DNA from: Porphyridium purpureum
Taxonomy: Eukaryota > Rhodophyta > Bangiophyceae > Porphyridiales > Porphyridiaceae
Assembly: GCA_008690995.1 (NCBI GenBank)
Contig: VRMN01000008.1
Coordinates: forward strand, 496,001-560,000
Reading direction: 5' to 3'
DNA length: 64,000 bases
Position numbers and translations under genes: made by a program. Under the pieces are notes generated by a model. The model saw only the letters and a program-made list of their open reading frames with translations. It did no database searches and was not told where the DNA came from. This document shows, piece by piece, positions 27,237-36,920 of this stretch (within the stretch, counting starts at the first letter, position 1; each line of letters opens with the position of its first letter).

Positions 27237-27635
27237 CTCGCTCGGTGGCCCATTACAAGGCCATTCTTTGGAACGCAGTTGCCGACACTCGTCTCTTCCG
27301 CTCTCTCGGCACGCACATGTGTGTGTGTGTGTCCCTATCTCATCCGGCCTCGCGCCAGATGTCGCATGTCTTTCTATTAAAACAGACCGCTTTACCACGA
27401 GCTGACGGATTTTCGAAAATCGCATGCAAATCGACGAATTGAGGGAGATGACGGCGAGGACGCATGGGACGAAAGAAGTCGGAGTATCTTTGACCATAGA
27501 TGCGCGACACGCGCGCGCGATTTTTATCGACGGGCGATCGTTCGAGAACGGATACCACAACATTTACACTGACAAGGGCGCTTTTTTTGTTTCTTTTCCC
27601 TGGGCGAGATGGGACATAAGTTGAATTATCACAAG

Positions 27636-28013
27636 TTACACCTTGGTCTCGCCCGACGCGACGAGGTTGTGGTCCTTTTCGTACTGCATGTATTCCTTGA
27701 TGAAACCCTGGTAGGCGGCCAGGCAGCTCAGCGAGCCGACGACGGCAGCCTGCATGTACAACCTGGCATGCATGAGCTGGTTGGGCAGGGCGCCCTTACC
27801 GCGATTGAACCACACCATTGCGCTGCCGGTCACCACAATGAAAGCCAGACCGTACCCGAGCGACCTATTCGAGCTTGCCTTCTTGGCAGCATCTGCGCTT
27901 ACCAAGTCCACAAAGTGCTCATCCTCAACCACCTCCAACGTGGGCTGTCGCACAGGCGCGTCTGCGCAGTGCACCACGCGCGGGTGGAACAAGGCGTGTG
28001 CCAATCTCTGCAT
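27636..28013 (-). CDS. HIG1-domain mitochondrial inner-membrane protein
   Basis: The first ATG (28013) gives 125 residues. The N-terminus (MQRLAHALFHPRVV) looks like a mitochondrial leader. Two hydrophobic segments at about 52-69 and 86-103 flank a loop with NQLMHARLYMQAAVVG, which matches the Q..M.AR...Q pattern of HIG1 domains (RCF1/HIGD family, which associate with respiratory complexes III and IV). The family has little sequence conservation and the protein is small, so the assignment is good but not certain. The 5' flank has an A-run and a CA repeat directly before the start. Confidence 0.72.
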   Translation of the reverse strand: MQRLAHALFHPRVVHCADAPVRQPTLEVVEDEHFVDLVSADAAKKASSNRSLGYGLAFIVVTGSAMVWFNRGKGALPNQLMHARLYMQAAVVGSLSCLAAYQGFIKEYMQYEKDHNLVASGETKV

Positions 28014-28987
28014 TGTCACTCTACCTGCACCTCAAAATTTTCCCCAACACACAAAAAAAAAACACACACACACACACACACAAAACCTTCTTCAAACCTC
28101 ACACGCCACCTATCGCTCGACTCGTGCTCTTCCAATCCTGCCGCTTACCTTGCCCTCAATCCACGTCTACCGTATATCTTTCTTCCTGGATCACCTTTGT
28201 CACCTGTCGTCACACGCCGCACTACTGTAGGACTCCGTGCGTGCTTCTTATAGCTCCTTCCCGGCTACACGTCCACTGGCGCTGGCGCTCGCACGTCTCT
28301 CCTCAATGTGCCGCAGCTGCAACACCCAACCCACCGACACACATACACACACACGCACACACTCCGCTTTTTCTCCCGTCCGATTCCGCACGCACGCACG
28401 TGTAACCACCCGACAAAACGCACACTTCCAACTCAGAGACAGCAACTGTACCCCATCCTTTTTGGTAGTGTACAGTGCACCAGAATGATTTAGAGAAACC
28501 GCATCGTTGTTGCGTGCTGGGCACCGTTCGCGCCGCGCGGTCGTTGTGACCGGCCTTGCCCAAAGACAAAGGTTACTACACCAGAATATAACATGTATAA
28601 CCTTTTCCCGTTGGCAGTGGCGCTGGCGCTGACACTGGCGTGCATTCTTCTGTGCCGATAGCCGCAGGAGTGATCATACTAACGCATGCTCGACGTCGAG
28701 TGTCTCGCGCAGCTGATGTGTCGACGCAAAGTCGCTTCTTGCGCGCTGGTCAACAGCGAGCAGCGCCAGTCGCACTCATCAGCGCAGGCTTCTAGCCGGT
28801 AAGCCGGTAAGCCGGTAAGCCCGCTTACGAACAAATACAGTGAGGTACAGTGTCTGCGAATTGGTCGAATACGGGTGTACAGTGATTTGCGCGAGGCGTG
28901 CGAGCGGAGGCGGATGTGAGGTTGCCGGATGGTGGGGGACGTAGAAGGAGATATGCGGCGGAGTGGACAGGATGTGATTGGTATGCG
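28014..28987. promoter_or_regulatory. Divergent intergenic region with four heptamers and simple repeats
   Basis: It holds ACTGTAC at 28445-28451 facing GTACAGT at 28470-28476, then GTACAGT at 28845-28851 and 28877-28883. The last two lie 105-143 bp before the J-domain gene's ATG. A CA tract covers 28062-28081, CACACA-rich sequence recurs near 28330-28360, and an 8-bp unit (GCCGGTAA) is repeated three times at 28794-28818. No gene seen. Confidence 0.5.
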
Positions 28988-29983
28988 ATGGGCTTTTCGT
29001 CGTTCTGTCAAGTGTGCGCAATGCCCTTGTCGCATATCACGCTGCTGAGGACAAGTGAGGACAATATGTTTCGGATATATCGAGCGGGTGAGAGCAATGT
29101 GGGGTCAGAGTGGCTGCAGAACATGCCTGTGGCATTTGGACCGCAGCATGCGTGGTTGGAGCAGGTCGTCGCGATTGGACGTGGCAGTGGTGGAAGTGGT
29201 GATGCTGGTGCGCATGCGCAGGAGAGCCCGATTGTGCGTGGTAGAGTGGATGACGGCGACTTGGAAGATGCGGCTGGACAGTGCGTGGACGTAGAAATCG
29301 GGTTGGGCCCCGAGTATGCCGCCATCCATGAGCGCTGCTGGCTGCTGGCTGGCGGAACATATGCGACGTTCAGCGGACCCCAAGGCATTGAAACGATTGT
29401 GCGCACACCAGAGTACAAGCATCTGGAGAATACGTACCATGAACAGTACTTTGCGTTTGAGACCATGGTGGAACGCGGTGAGGATTGGATGCTTATCGAC
29501 CCTCAGCTGGCTTCAACTGGTGAGATATTCCAGCAAGAGGCCCAGCGCAACCGGGCGCGCATTCAGGCGCTCATAGAAGCGGGTCGCACGTATCTGCCGA
29601 GCCGTCGCGAGGTCAACGACAACGCTCACGATACCTTGAGCAAAGCTACGTCTCGCCGCACACTTGAGGAGCGCGAGCAGGAAGAAGAGGCGCTCAATTT
29701 CGGCCTACCGCCCGAATTCTCAAATACGTACTTGTATGGCCTACTCGACATTCCGCGCGACGCGCAGCCGGCAGACATCAAGCGCGCGTTTCTCTTGCGG
29801 CGCAAAGCGATGCACCCAAACGCGGTCGGTGGCGGCCATCCAGAACAGTGGGAACGCGTTCAACAGGCGTATCGTATTCTGTCTGACCCGAACTATCGCG
29901 CAGAGTACGACGCGAGCGACATGATGAATGTCGAGCACAAAAAGCGATTCGCTCACGGCGTGTGGAAGTCGTCGTTTTATTGA
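28988..29983 (+). CDS. J-domain-like protein with HPN instead of HPD
   Basis: ATG at 28988 gives 331 residues. The last 90 residues are a J-domain: TYLYGLLDIPRDAQPADIKR (helices I-II), FLLRRKAMHPNAVGGGHPEQ, then VQQAYRILSDPNYRAEYD (helix III and the end). The invariant HPD tripeptide that triggers Hsp70 ATPase activity reads HPN (276-278), so it should be a J-like protein that cannot stimulate Hsp70 in the usual way. The N-terminal 220 residues hold one CxxC (CQVC), an unrecognised domain with EIGLGPEYAAIHERCWLLAG, and a charged linker. Similar J-like proteins occur in plastids and mitochondria; location is unclear here. Confidence 0.8.
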   Translation: MGFSSFCQVCAMPLSHITLLRTSEDNMFRIYRAGESNVGSEWLQNMPVAFGPQHAWLEQVVAIGRGSGGSGDAGAHAQESPIVRGRVDDGDLEDAAGQCVDVEIGLGPEYAAIHERCWLLAGGTYATFSGPQGIETIVRTPEYKHLENTYHEQYFAFETMVERGEDWMLIDPQLASTGEIFQQEAQRNRARIQALIEAGRTYLPSRREVNDNAHDTLSKATSRRTLEEREQEEEALNFGLPPEFSNTYLYGLLDIPRDAQPADIKRAFLLRRKAMHPNAVGGGHPEQWERVQQAYRILSDPNYRAEYDASDMMNVEHKKRFAHGVWKSSFY

Positions 29984-30354
29984 CAACAAGCTGGGTACAT
30001 CTCACTTTGCAGTGGTCAACAGTCAGGAGCCCACTTGGCTCTCTGACCATGCATCTTACAAGACGTACCTTTTGGTTCTGCAATCAGAGCCTGTATGCCA
30101 AGCCATTTTCTCGCCTACACAAACGAATGAAACTGTCTTGAGCACGGCAAGTGGCAGGCAGATTCAAGGCCTGTTCTCGCTCCAAACGAACAGGCACCTC
30201 GTCCTTGCTTTCCACGCTCAAATGGCACGCGGCGAAGCACGAATCACGTCAGTACAGAAATTGGAGGCCCGTTCACGTGCGTCGCGAGCATCTGCATCAC
30301 AATTGGAATACACACGAGCAATGAAACCCGCGCGACATAATCCCGGTCTCTGCA

Positions 30355-31614
30355 ATGCCGGCGATGCCCATGCAACAATTTCGCCTGTTCCGCCTTTGCC
30401 TGATACAGCTAGAGAAGCCACAACTCGTAGCAAAGATATTGGATTGTAGCAGTGTAATGAGTGCTACGACGCGAATGGCGGACCCTCCGCCTCCACCAGA
30501 GTGGCTTGTACGACGTCTGCGCTCTGCGCAATGCTCGGCACGCGCGCGCGCCGGCGCGCAAGCTGAACCGCAGGAGTCCGCTGGGTGTGACAAGGAGCCC
30601 AACGCGAATAGCATTGGCGGCGAGCAAACTTGTGTCAGTAGTGTGGATGACGAGGATGCGCTTGCCGCGCAAGCGAACGAGTGGAATCTCGCACGGCGTG
30701 CAGCAGCGGCTGCTGCTGCTGCTTTGCGGCCGGACGTGCAACACGTGGATGATGTGCAGTCTGTCGTTTCAACGTATGCGTACGATCCAAAGGAGAAGCT
30801 TGTGCGTCGCGCCCAGCATCACGGCACACTTCGGCGGCGAGACGAAGGCGCAAGGTCAAGACGCGAGAATGTGAGTCGCGAGTTCCGGACGGGGAGCAGC
30901 CAGGAGTTAGGGATGATGGTATCTGAATTTCGAGACGCCTGGTTCGAACACGACGCGCAGAGTAAAACTGGCAATGGAGGGTCGCATGGCTACCACAGAG
31001 TTAGACCCTCAGTGCAGCGCTCTGCATTGGAGGCGATTGAAGACGACTCATCGTGGTTGGAGCCGCATGCACCGCAGTACTCACGCGGTGCAACATTCCC
31101 TGAGCTGCGCACCCTGACTCTGTTTTATCCACGCCACGCTCGTCACTTGCACTTGGACCCTCCAGATCCTCCCATGACACCACCGGACGTGACGGATCAG
31201 GTGCGAGCAGAATTTGAGCAGATGAAGGAACACCTGTTCCGCCGAAACTCACGCATGCGACGTGAGGTGGATTACGTCAGTGACGCTGAATGGGCACGCG
31301 CAGATCGATTCCTGCATGCGCAGGCGTTTCTTTGTGCGTACTTCATGGGTGAGCTCAAGTACGCCCGAAAGGATGACCTCAAGCCACCCTTGGGAATTAT
31401 GGAAAAGGAAGAAGCGCAAGCGGAACGCACAAGAAAAAAACAGAAGAGTGCCGCAGACGAGGACTCGGATGCGTCGTCGTCGTCATCGTCCGACGCGGAT
31501 TCATTTGATGCGGAAGAGATGGACGGCATGCTTCGCAGTATGATGGAATTGCTGAGCTCGGGCAGAGTTCGCGTGCAGATAAACCAGAATGGAGAAGGGA
31601 GCCGCGACTCATGA
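30355..31614 (+). CDS. Unknown acidic-tailed protein
   Basis: 419 residues from ATG 30355. ATGs at 30457 (MSATTRMADPPPPP) or 30475 are equally likely starts and would remove a hydrophobic N-terminus. No family is recognised. The N-terminal half has Arg-rich and Ala-rich segments (nine Ala near residue 118, GCN repeat) and basic motifs such as EKLVRRAQHHG. The conserved-looking part is about 245-345: FPELRTLTLFYPRHARHLHL, DPPDPPMTPPDV, and an Arg/Glu helix leading to FLHAQAFLCAYFMGELKYA. A Lys-rich segment (RKKQK) and a Ser/Asp run follow. Composition suggests a nuclear or nucleolar protein, but that is only an impression. Confidence 0.6.
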   Translation: MPAMPMQQFRLFRLCLIQLEKPQLVAKILDCSSVMSATTRMADPPPPPEWLVRRLRSAQCSARARAGAQAEPQESAGCDKEPNANSIGGEQTCVSSVDDEDALAAQANEWNLARRAAAAAAAALRPDVQHVDDVQSVVSTYAYDPKEKLVRRAQHHGTLRRRDEGARSRRENVSREFRTGSSQELGMMVSEFRDAWFEHDAQSKTGNGGSHGYHRVRPSVQRSALEAIEDDSSWLEPHAPQYSRGATFPELRTLTLFYPRHARHLHLDPPDPPMTPPDVTDQVRAEFEQMKEHLFRRNSRMRREVDYVSDAEWARADRFLHAQAFLCAYFMGELKYARKDDLKPPLGIMEKEEAQAERTRKKQKSAADEDSDASSSSSSDADSFDAEEMDGMLRSMMELLSSGRVRVQINQNGEGSRDS

Positions 31615-33339
31615 CGCATGCGCACTGGGAACGTACCGCCACGTCATGATGGTCAGGAGTGGGCGAATCGAGCTCTTCCGCTGGGTTTCTGGTCCATCGC
31701 AATCTAGGAACTAGCCACGGCAAAGTGAAGGATTGTATTTTTGTGGATCGGGGATGTGGCACAGTGGTCGGAGCTGTCTTCTTGCTCTCGTGTCACTGAG
31801 GCACCGGGCGTTCCCTCAGGCTCCTATCGGAACCCTGCGCTGCGTTGGATCGAGCCGACACACAGGCCTTCTCGCTAGCACTCTGTCTGGGAATACGCGC
31901 CTGCCAGTGTGCACACTTGCTGTTTCGGTCTTTCGCTCACACTCTGTGTGAAGAGCACGCAGCGGCCGGCGAGCATGTCACACACTGCACTGCGTCCCGT
32001 TGCACTAGTTTGGCAGTAGGCATGATTGCCTCTTAAGGATCGTGGATGCACCGCATGAACGGTGAGCTAAAAATAATTCTCCTGGGATATGATGGCGTCG
32101 CTCCACCGTCCTGCCCTTCTCCTTCCTGTTTCTCTTCCTGTTTCTCTTCCTGTTGCTCGCGCGCTGCGTCGCGCTGCTGCCGTTTCACATTTCATCGCCG
32201 GATTCAAACTCCGAACGACTGCGCCGGTTTGCACACCCGCACGCGACAAGAATCCGTCTCTTATCTAAATCAGCGCGATTTACTGGACCCAATCATTTTG
32301 AATGTTTGAAAAACCCGAAGCGGAGCGGAAACAAAACAAGCAACGCTGCGCGCGCAACATCGCCGTTCTGCATACGAAAACCCCTCACCCCCAACCACCA
32401 TCACTGCAAGAGAGAGCGCGTGTTCTGTGTCCCACGCGCGGTGCAAAATCGGGTCGAGAACGGTAGACCGTGCGTCGACCGTTACACTTGCGCCTCATTC
32501 AAAAATGGCACGCGCAAGACACGGCTGGAAAATGGGACACACGGCGGAAGGGTTGGAAAATGGGCATGTGTGTGCGCTTGTCCCATGCGCCTCTGTGTAT
32601 ACGGCGGATACATGCCGTGAGTGAGAGATACACACATAGGCACACAGACACAGAGAGCGCTGTTATGTGATAACCGCCGCGGCTGATGGAAACGGATGGC
32701 GCGTGCTTTCAGCGCGTATAGGCCCGTGTGTATTTGCCACAGAATGGACACATGGCGCGAAGGGCATGCGCTGCGTGGGATGATTGGTTTGGAGAGCGTC
32801 TGCGGCGTGCTGAAATGGACAGATCTGCGTCGGGACGTTGTGGTTTTTTGGTTTGGGTGGTCTTCACCTTTTATAACGCGAACCCGGCGAAGGAGGGCTA
32901 TTCATGAGCAGGGTCCGTTCCATTTGCGTATAGGGGGCAGGTGTTGCTAGCTGTTTTAGCCGGGTACGAAATCGCTTCCATGACGGGGAGAGCATGTTTT
33001 CAATCCATAGACAAACGACAACATCGCTGATTAGATACACAATAAGCGGCAAGGCTCTAAACAGAGGCGTGAGTCCAGGCCAAGAAGAGCGCGCGGAGGA
33101 GGCAGAGGACGCGTATATAAGACGGCCAAAAGGGCCAGCATCCTTCTCTGTGTGCCCAGAAAAAGAGTACCGACAACGAAGGGAAGACAGGACAAACAAG
33201 GGGGCACATATACGCGATCCAAGGCAGTCTACAGTGATAAGGAAGACCAGAAGCAGTTCGCCACAACACCAGGATTGCTTCTCATCGGCGTCGATCGCGC
33301 AAGGACATCACATCAGCACACGAGTGCGCGCGCACAGGT
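31615..33339. other. 1.7-kb upstream region of cyclin B
   Basis: No convincing gene. A 12-bp unit (TTCCTGTTTCTC) is repeated three times at 32122-32156. A TATATAA box is at 33114-33120. Around 31741 a string resembling a tRNA A box occurs but no foldable tRNA follows. The last 220 bp are a purine-rich leader. Confidence 0.45.
33114..33120 (+). promoter_or_regulatory. TATA box of cyclin B
   Basis: GCGTATATAAGACGG lies 220 bp before the cyclin B ATG. With a start site some 30 bp further on, the 5' UTR would be about 190 bp. No GTACAGT heptamer lies upstream of this gene, so TATA and the heptamer may mark different promoter classes. Confidence 0.6.
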
Positions 33340-34575
33340 ATGGAGGCATACGGTGCTCGTTCAAATCAGTATCCCACGCGCCTACGGGCCGCCATGGACG
33401 CCATGAGAAGCAAGCAAGTCGGCGAAGCAGACCGGACAGCGGCACATGGCATGAAAAAGGGCGCCGAAAGCGCACAGTTTGGCGCTGCGCCAAAGCGAGT
33501 TCTCGGCGATATCACGAACAATCGCTCGCATGGCAGCCAGCAAGCCACGCAACATCAAGGACAGGACAAGGGAACCGGTGCTGGCCACTCCAGCAAGACA
33601 ACGGCGACGGGCAGACCACAAGGCTTTGCCTTGCAGGGTGGGGCGGCAGCCAAGGAAAACGGAGACCTTGTGCGGCTATCCTCTGTGGTGAGCACTGGCA
33701 CCAACTTTTCCATTCCGAGTTCCGCGCTCGACGTATTTGAGAATGTCACGCCAGTCCACGACATTGACGCCGCGGATGCGCACGATCCGCTGCTGTGTGC
33801 TGAGTACGTCAAGGAAATTTACGCCAACTGGCGCCGCAAGGAGTGCCGCTTCATGCCCCCAGCTCACTACATGGATCGGCAAGAGGATATCACCAAAAAC
33901 ATGCGAGGTATCCTTATCGACTGGCTCGTGGACGTGCACCATCGTTTCCGAATGATGGCAGAGACCTTGTACCTCACGATCAACGTCATTGACCGCTTCC
34001 TGAGCAAGAAGGTGGTCATGCGGAACAAGCTGCAGTTGGTGGGCATCACGTCCATGCTCATTGCCAGCAAGTACCAAGAGATCTATCCTCCCGAGGTGCA
34101 AGACTTTGTGTATATTGCCGACAACGCGTACAGCTCCACTGAGGTGCTGCGCATGGAGGCCCTCATTCTCAACGTGTTGTCATTCGACGTTACCGTACCC
34201 TCGGCGCTGTGCTTCCTCTCCCGCTTTCTCAAGGCAGGCGGCGCGGACCGAAGAGTCGACTGCATCGCGCACTACTGCCTCGAGTTGGGCATGCTGGATT
34301 ACGAAATGGTCCGCTTCACCCCGAGTGTCATGGCGGCATCCGCCGTGTATCTCAGCAAATACTACGCGGGCGGTGACAGACAAGTGTGGTCGCCGACGCT
34401 TGAGTATTACACCGAGTACAAGCAGGCCGACATTCAAGAGTGCGTCAACGAAATGCGTCGCGCCCTTCGTGCTGATCAGCAAGGAACCAACCCCAAGCTG
34501 ACCGCGGTGAATCGCAAGTATAGTTTGACCAAGTATTTAGAGGTCGCAAAGAGCCTGCGGTCGCCGATGCGATAA
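33340..34575 (+). CDS. CYCB: Mitotic B-type cyclin
   Basis: 411 residues from ATG 33340. A partner of CDK1/CDKA at mitosis. The N-terminal degron region has PKRVLGDITN at 51-60, equivalent to the RxxLGDIxN destruction box of cyclin B, but with Lys in place of the leading Arg. The hinge and cyclin box start near 185: NMRGILIDWLVDVHHRFRM, MAETLYLTINVIDRFLSKK, LQLVGITSMLIASKYQEIYP and MEALILNVLSFDVTVP. The C-terminal cyclin fold ends with VNEMRRAL and AVNRKYSLTKYLEVA. It is whole and in one exon. Confidence 0.97.
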   Translation: MEAYGARSNQYPTRLRAAMDAMRSKQVGEADRTAAHGMKKGAESAQFGAAPKRVLGDITNNRSHGSQQATQHQGQDKGTGAGHSSKTTATGRPQGFALQGGAAAKENGDLVRLSSVVSTGTNFSIPSSALDVFENVTPVHDIDAADAHDPLLCAEYVKEIYANWRRKECRFMPPAHYMDRQEDITKNMRGILIDWLVDVHHRFRMMAETLYLTINVIDRFLSKKVVMRNKLQLVGITSMLIASKYQEIYPPEVQDFVYIADNAYSSTEVLRMEALILNVLSFDVTVPSALCFLSRFLKAGGADRRVDCIAHYCLELGMLDYEMVRFTPSVMAASAVYLSKYYAGGDRQVWSPTLEYYTEYKQADIQECVNEMRRALRADQQGTNPKLTAVNRKYSLTKYLEVAKSLRSPMR

Positions 34576-35303
34576 TCATTTTGGACTCAGGTCCGTGCGT
34601 CTCGTGCGAGTTTGCGCCCATGTGACACGCGACGACTATCGATTCGCCGGTAGCAGAGAACCAAGCAGAACTTGCTTTTTGCTATCAGTACCTCATTTAT
34701 ACATGCATTCCCCTCAATGAACAAGGCGCGGCTTCCAGCTCTCTCATCTTCTAGCAAGGGGGCCACCCTTGGACCGACCAATCAATCATCGTCAGCCGCT
34801 CAACCAATCAAACAGACCCGCGATGAGATCTCTCCATTCAGCATGGATTCGCCCTGCGGTGGTGGTCAGTGGCCGGTCGTCGTCACGCACACTCGCTGGC
34901 TCCATCCATCTCTCGCGCCGGCTCGGGTTTTTGTGGTTGCTCGCTCACGCGTCGTCCCTTCCGTAAGCCAGATGTGCGTGCGCGCGCGCATGTCGTTCAG
35001 ATCAACGTTGATACATAATTAAAGCTTCATTATTCGTGTAAATTTTGACGAAGGCACGACTTCGTATCCGGAGAACCCCAATGGCCCACGTGCACGCAGC
35101 GAGAGCTGCTGCATCATGTGGCATGAGCAAGTCATACAGCGACGACACACACACGCACACTCGCATTCTACTCTGGTAAGCTGCGATCGTTTCTGAGAAC
35201 ACATATTGGATTGAGTGGCGCTGGCAATGGGACACCATTCTCGTCCCGCTACGCTTGTCAATACAGGCGTCGTGGACGGCTTGAATGGGTGAGGCTTCTG
35301 CAT
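34576..35303. other. Convergent intergenic region, nothing seen
   Basis: 730 bp between the ends of cyclin B (plus) and the plastid-type membrane protein (minus). No protein-like frame, heptamer or repeat of note; presumably two 3' UTRs. Confidence 0.5.
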
Positions 35304-36197
35304 TTAAAAGCGCGCAATGAAGAACACGACAAAAATACCAGCGGAAAGCATGAAGATGGCAAAGAAAGAAAAGGAAAAGCTCAAGAAAAACAGCAGAAAC
35401 TTGAGAATGAGCCGGATCACCACGTAGCCGATGAGGCCGAGAAACAGCGTCAATCCAATGCGCTCTGCAAAATCATAAGCCTCTTCGTCTGTACCAAGAT
35501 CAAAATACTTCGACCGGTTTTCCTTCAGCTTCTGCAGAATCGTCATTGGCTCTGTCTGCTCTTCAAACATCAACTGCGGAGCGCGCTCTTCCTCCTCCTC
35601 GTCCTCTTCGTTCAGGCCATCAAAGATATTTCGCCTGGTCGCGTCCTCTGCGCGCTTCCGCAGGGATCGTTGGCGGTACTTTTCATACATAAACAATCGC
35701 ACCGGCCCCAATCGCACTCGCGAAAGCTCTTTCTCCTTTTCCAGCTCGTAGTCTGGATCTTTGCCAAGAAAGCCCGAAAAGTCTGGCGCCAGAGGAGAAC
35801 GACGCGAGTCAGTACGATCTTTGCTGCGAGCATCATCAACGTTGTCATCTTCTTCACTGTCGCTTTCGATGTCCAACGTGTACCGAAAGTCCTCTGCGAT
35901 TTCGTCTAGGGAAGGAATCTGGCCGGTCTCTCGCGCGCGTTCCATGTCGGCAACGAATGCTTCAAACTCCTGGCGAGAAAAGTTGTCGTCGCCATTCTTA
36001 TCCCGCTGCGCGGCATGCGTTAACACTGCTTGGCCGTTCCTTTGCGGTGCAAATGTCTCGCCATCTCGCCACCAAGTGCGTTTCTGTGAGGCCACAGAGG
36101 AGCACCAAAGCGGAGGATGGCGCCGGCCGCGTGCACGCGATGACATGTCGGGCGCTCCGATCTGCTGCGACAGAGATGCCGGCGGCGCAAACGCCAT
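35304..36197 (-). CDS. Plastid-type membrane protein, unknown
   Basis: ATG at 36197 gives 297 residues. The first 60 residues begin MAFAPPASLSQQ and are rich in Ser and Arg without acids, the composition expected of a red-algal plastid transit peptide (Phe near the N-terminus). The middle is strongly charged: an EF-hand-like but incomplete stretch (RDKNGDDNFSRQEFEAFV), an acidic run of about 20 residues, and several Glu/Lys-rich helices with an EDEEEEE tract. Two hydrophobic segments close the protein (GLTLFLGLIGYVVIRLIL and a longer Phe-rich one ending in VVFFIARF). The family is unknown. An in-frame open stretch continues 110 codons upstream with no coding character. Confidence 0.7.
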   Translation of the reverse strand: MAFAPPASLSQQIGAPDMSSRARGRRHPPLWCSSVASQKRTWWRDGETFAPQRNGQAVLTHAAQRDKNGDDNFSRQEFEAFVADMERARETGQIPSLDEIAEDFRYTLDIESDSEEDDNVDDARSKDRTDSRRSPLAPDFSGFLGKDPDYELEKEKELSRVRLGPVRLFMYEKYRQRSLRKRAEDATRRNIFDGLNEEDEEEEERAPQLMFEEQTEPMTILQKLKENRSKYFDLGTDEEAYDFAERIGLTLFLGLIGYVVIRLILKFLLFFLSFSFSFFAIFMLSAGIFVVFFIARF

Positions 36198-36920
36198 GGT
36201 GGTTGCCACGACGTTCGTTGCACGTGAAGATGTGCTGTCGTGAAGTTTGCGAATTGATGCGAAGTGTTCGTGGCTTGCGCTGCTGCAGATGGGCGTGAGG
36301 TGGCTATAATATGGTGGAATGGGAGAAGCTTGTGACTGGTGCCGCATGCAAGGCGCAGATAATGCGTGGAGCAGAATTGAGCCGCACGTCCGGTACCAGC
36401 GACTTGCGAGGCTTTCGCCGGACGTAGCGAGTGATCTTCTGGCATGCTCCAATGGAAGGCTTGGCAACGCACGGGAAGCGACGGAATCAAATGGAGTGTG
36501 GCGAGGTCTTAGTAGAGAATCATCCACCGCATGGAAAGAAGCAGCAGGTCTGTGGAGTCTCGCAAAAAGGGGTTAATCTTGGCAACCGGAACGGGAGAAT
36601 TGGCGCATGAAATGGCGCCATTCTCTAGCTGTAAGGCGCCGAATGTGTCTCAAGCCAACGTGGAACCGATGAAGGGCTTAGCCCCCGTGAAGCAAGCGGA
36701 ACTGTCTCCTGCTGAGCAAGCTCCTTAATTCCCCTTTTCCTTCCAGAAATAAATACAAACGGGACGCTTGCGACGAAAGCGAAACAAGCGAAAGACCAGC
36801 GCGCCCATCTTGCCACGCGGGAAATATTGGACTTCTATTCATCTGCGGCGGCAACAGGGCCACACGCGCGGCAAAGCACCTTGCAATACCAAACTATACA
36901 CACTCGATGACTTTCAAAGC
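36198..36920. other. Upstream region of the plastid-type gene
   Basis: No protein-like frame beyond the open extension of the minus-strand gene, and no heptamer. A TATAAT-like string lies at 36304-36310 (plus strand), about 110 bp upstream of the minus-strand ATG, but it reads in the wrong sense for a classical TATA box. Confidence 0.35.

Noticed and set aside
27237-27563. 109-residue N-terminal extension of the ABHD18-like protein
   Set aside because: Open by chance: Cys/His/Thr-rich, includes a translated GT repeat, and lacks family similarity; the ATG at 27236 is preferred.
31741-31830. tRNA-like string (GGCACAGTGGTCGGAGC, then CGTTCC)
   Set aside because: It resembles a tRNA A box, but the D stem does not pair, there is no T-loop GTTCGA, and no acceptor stem closes.
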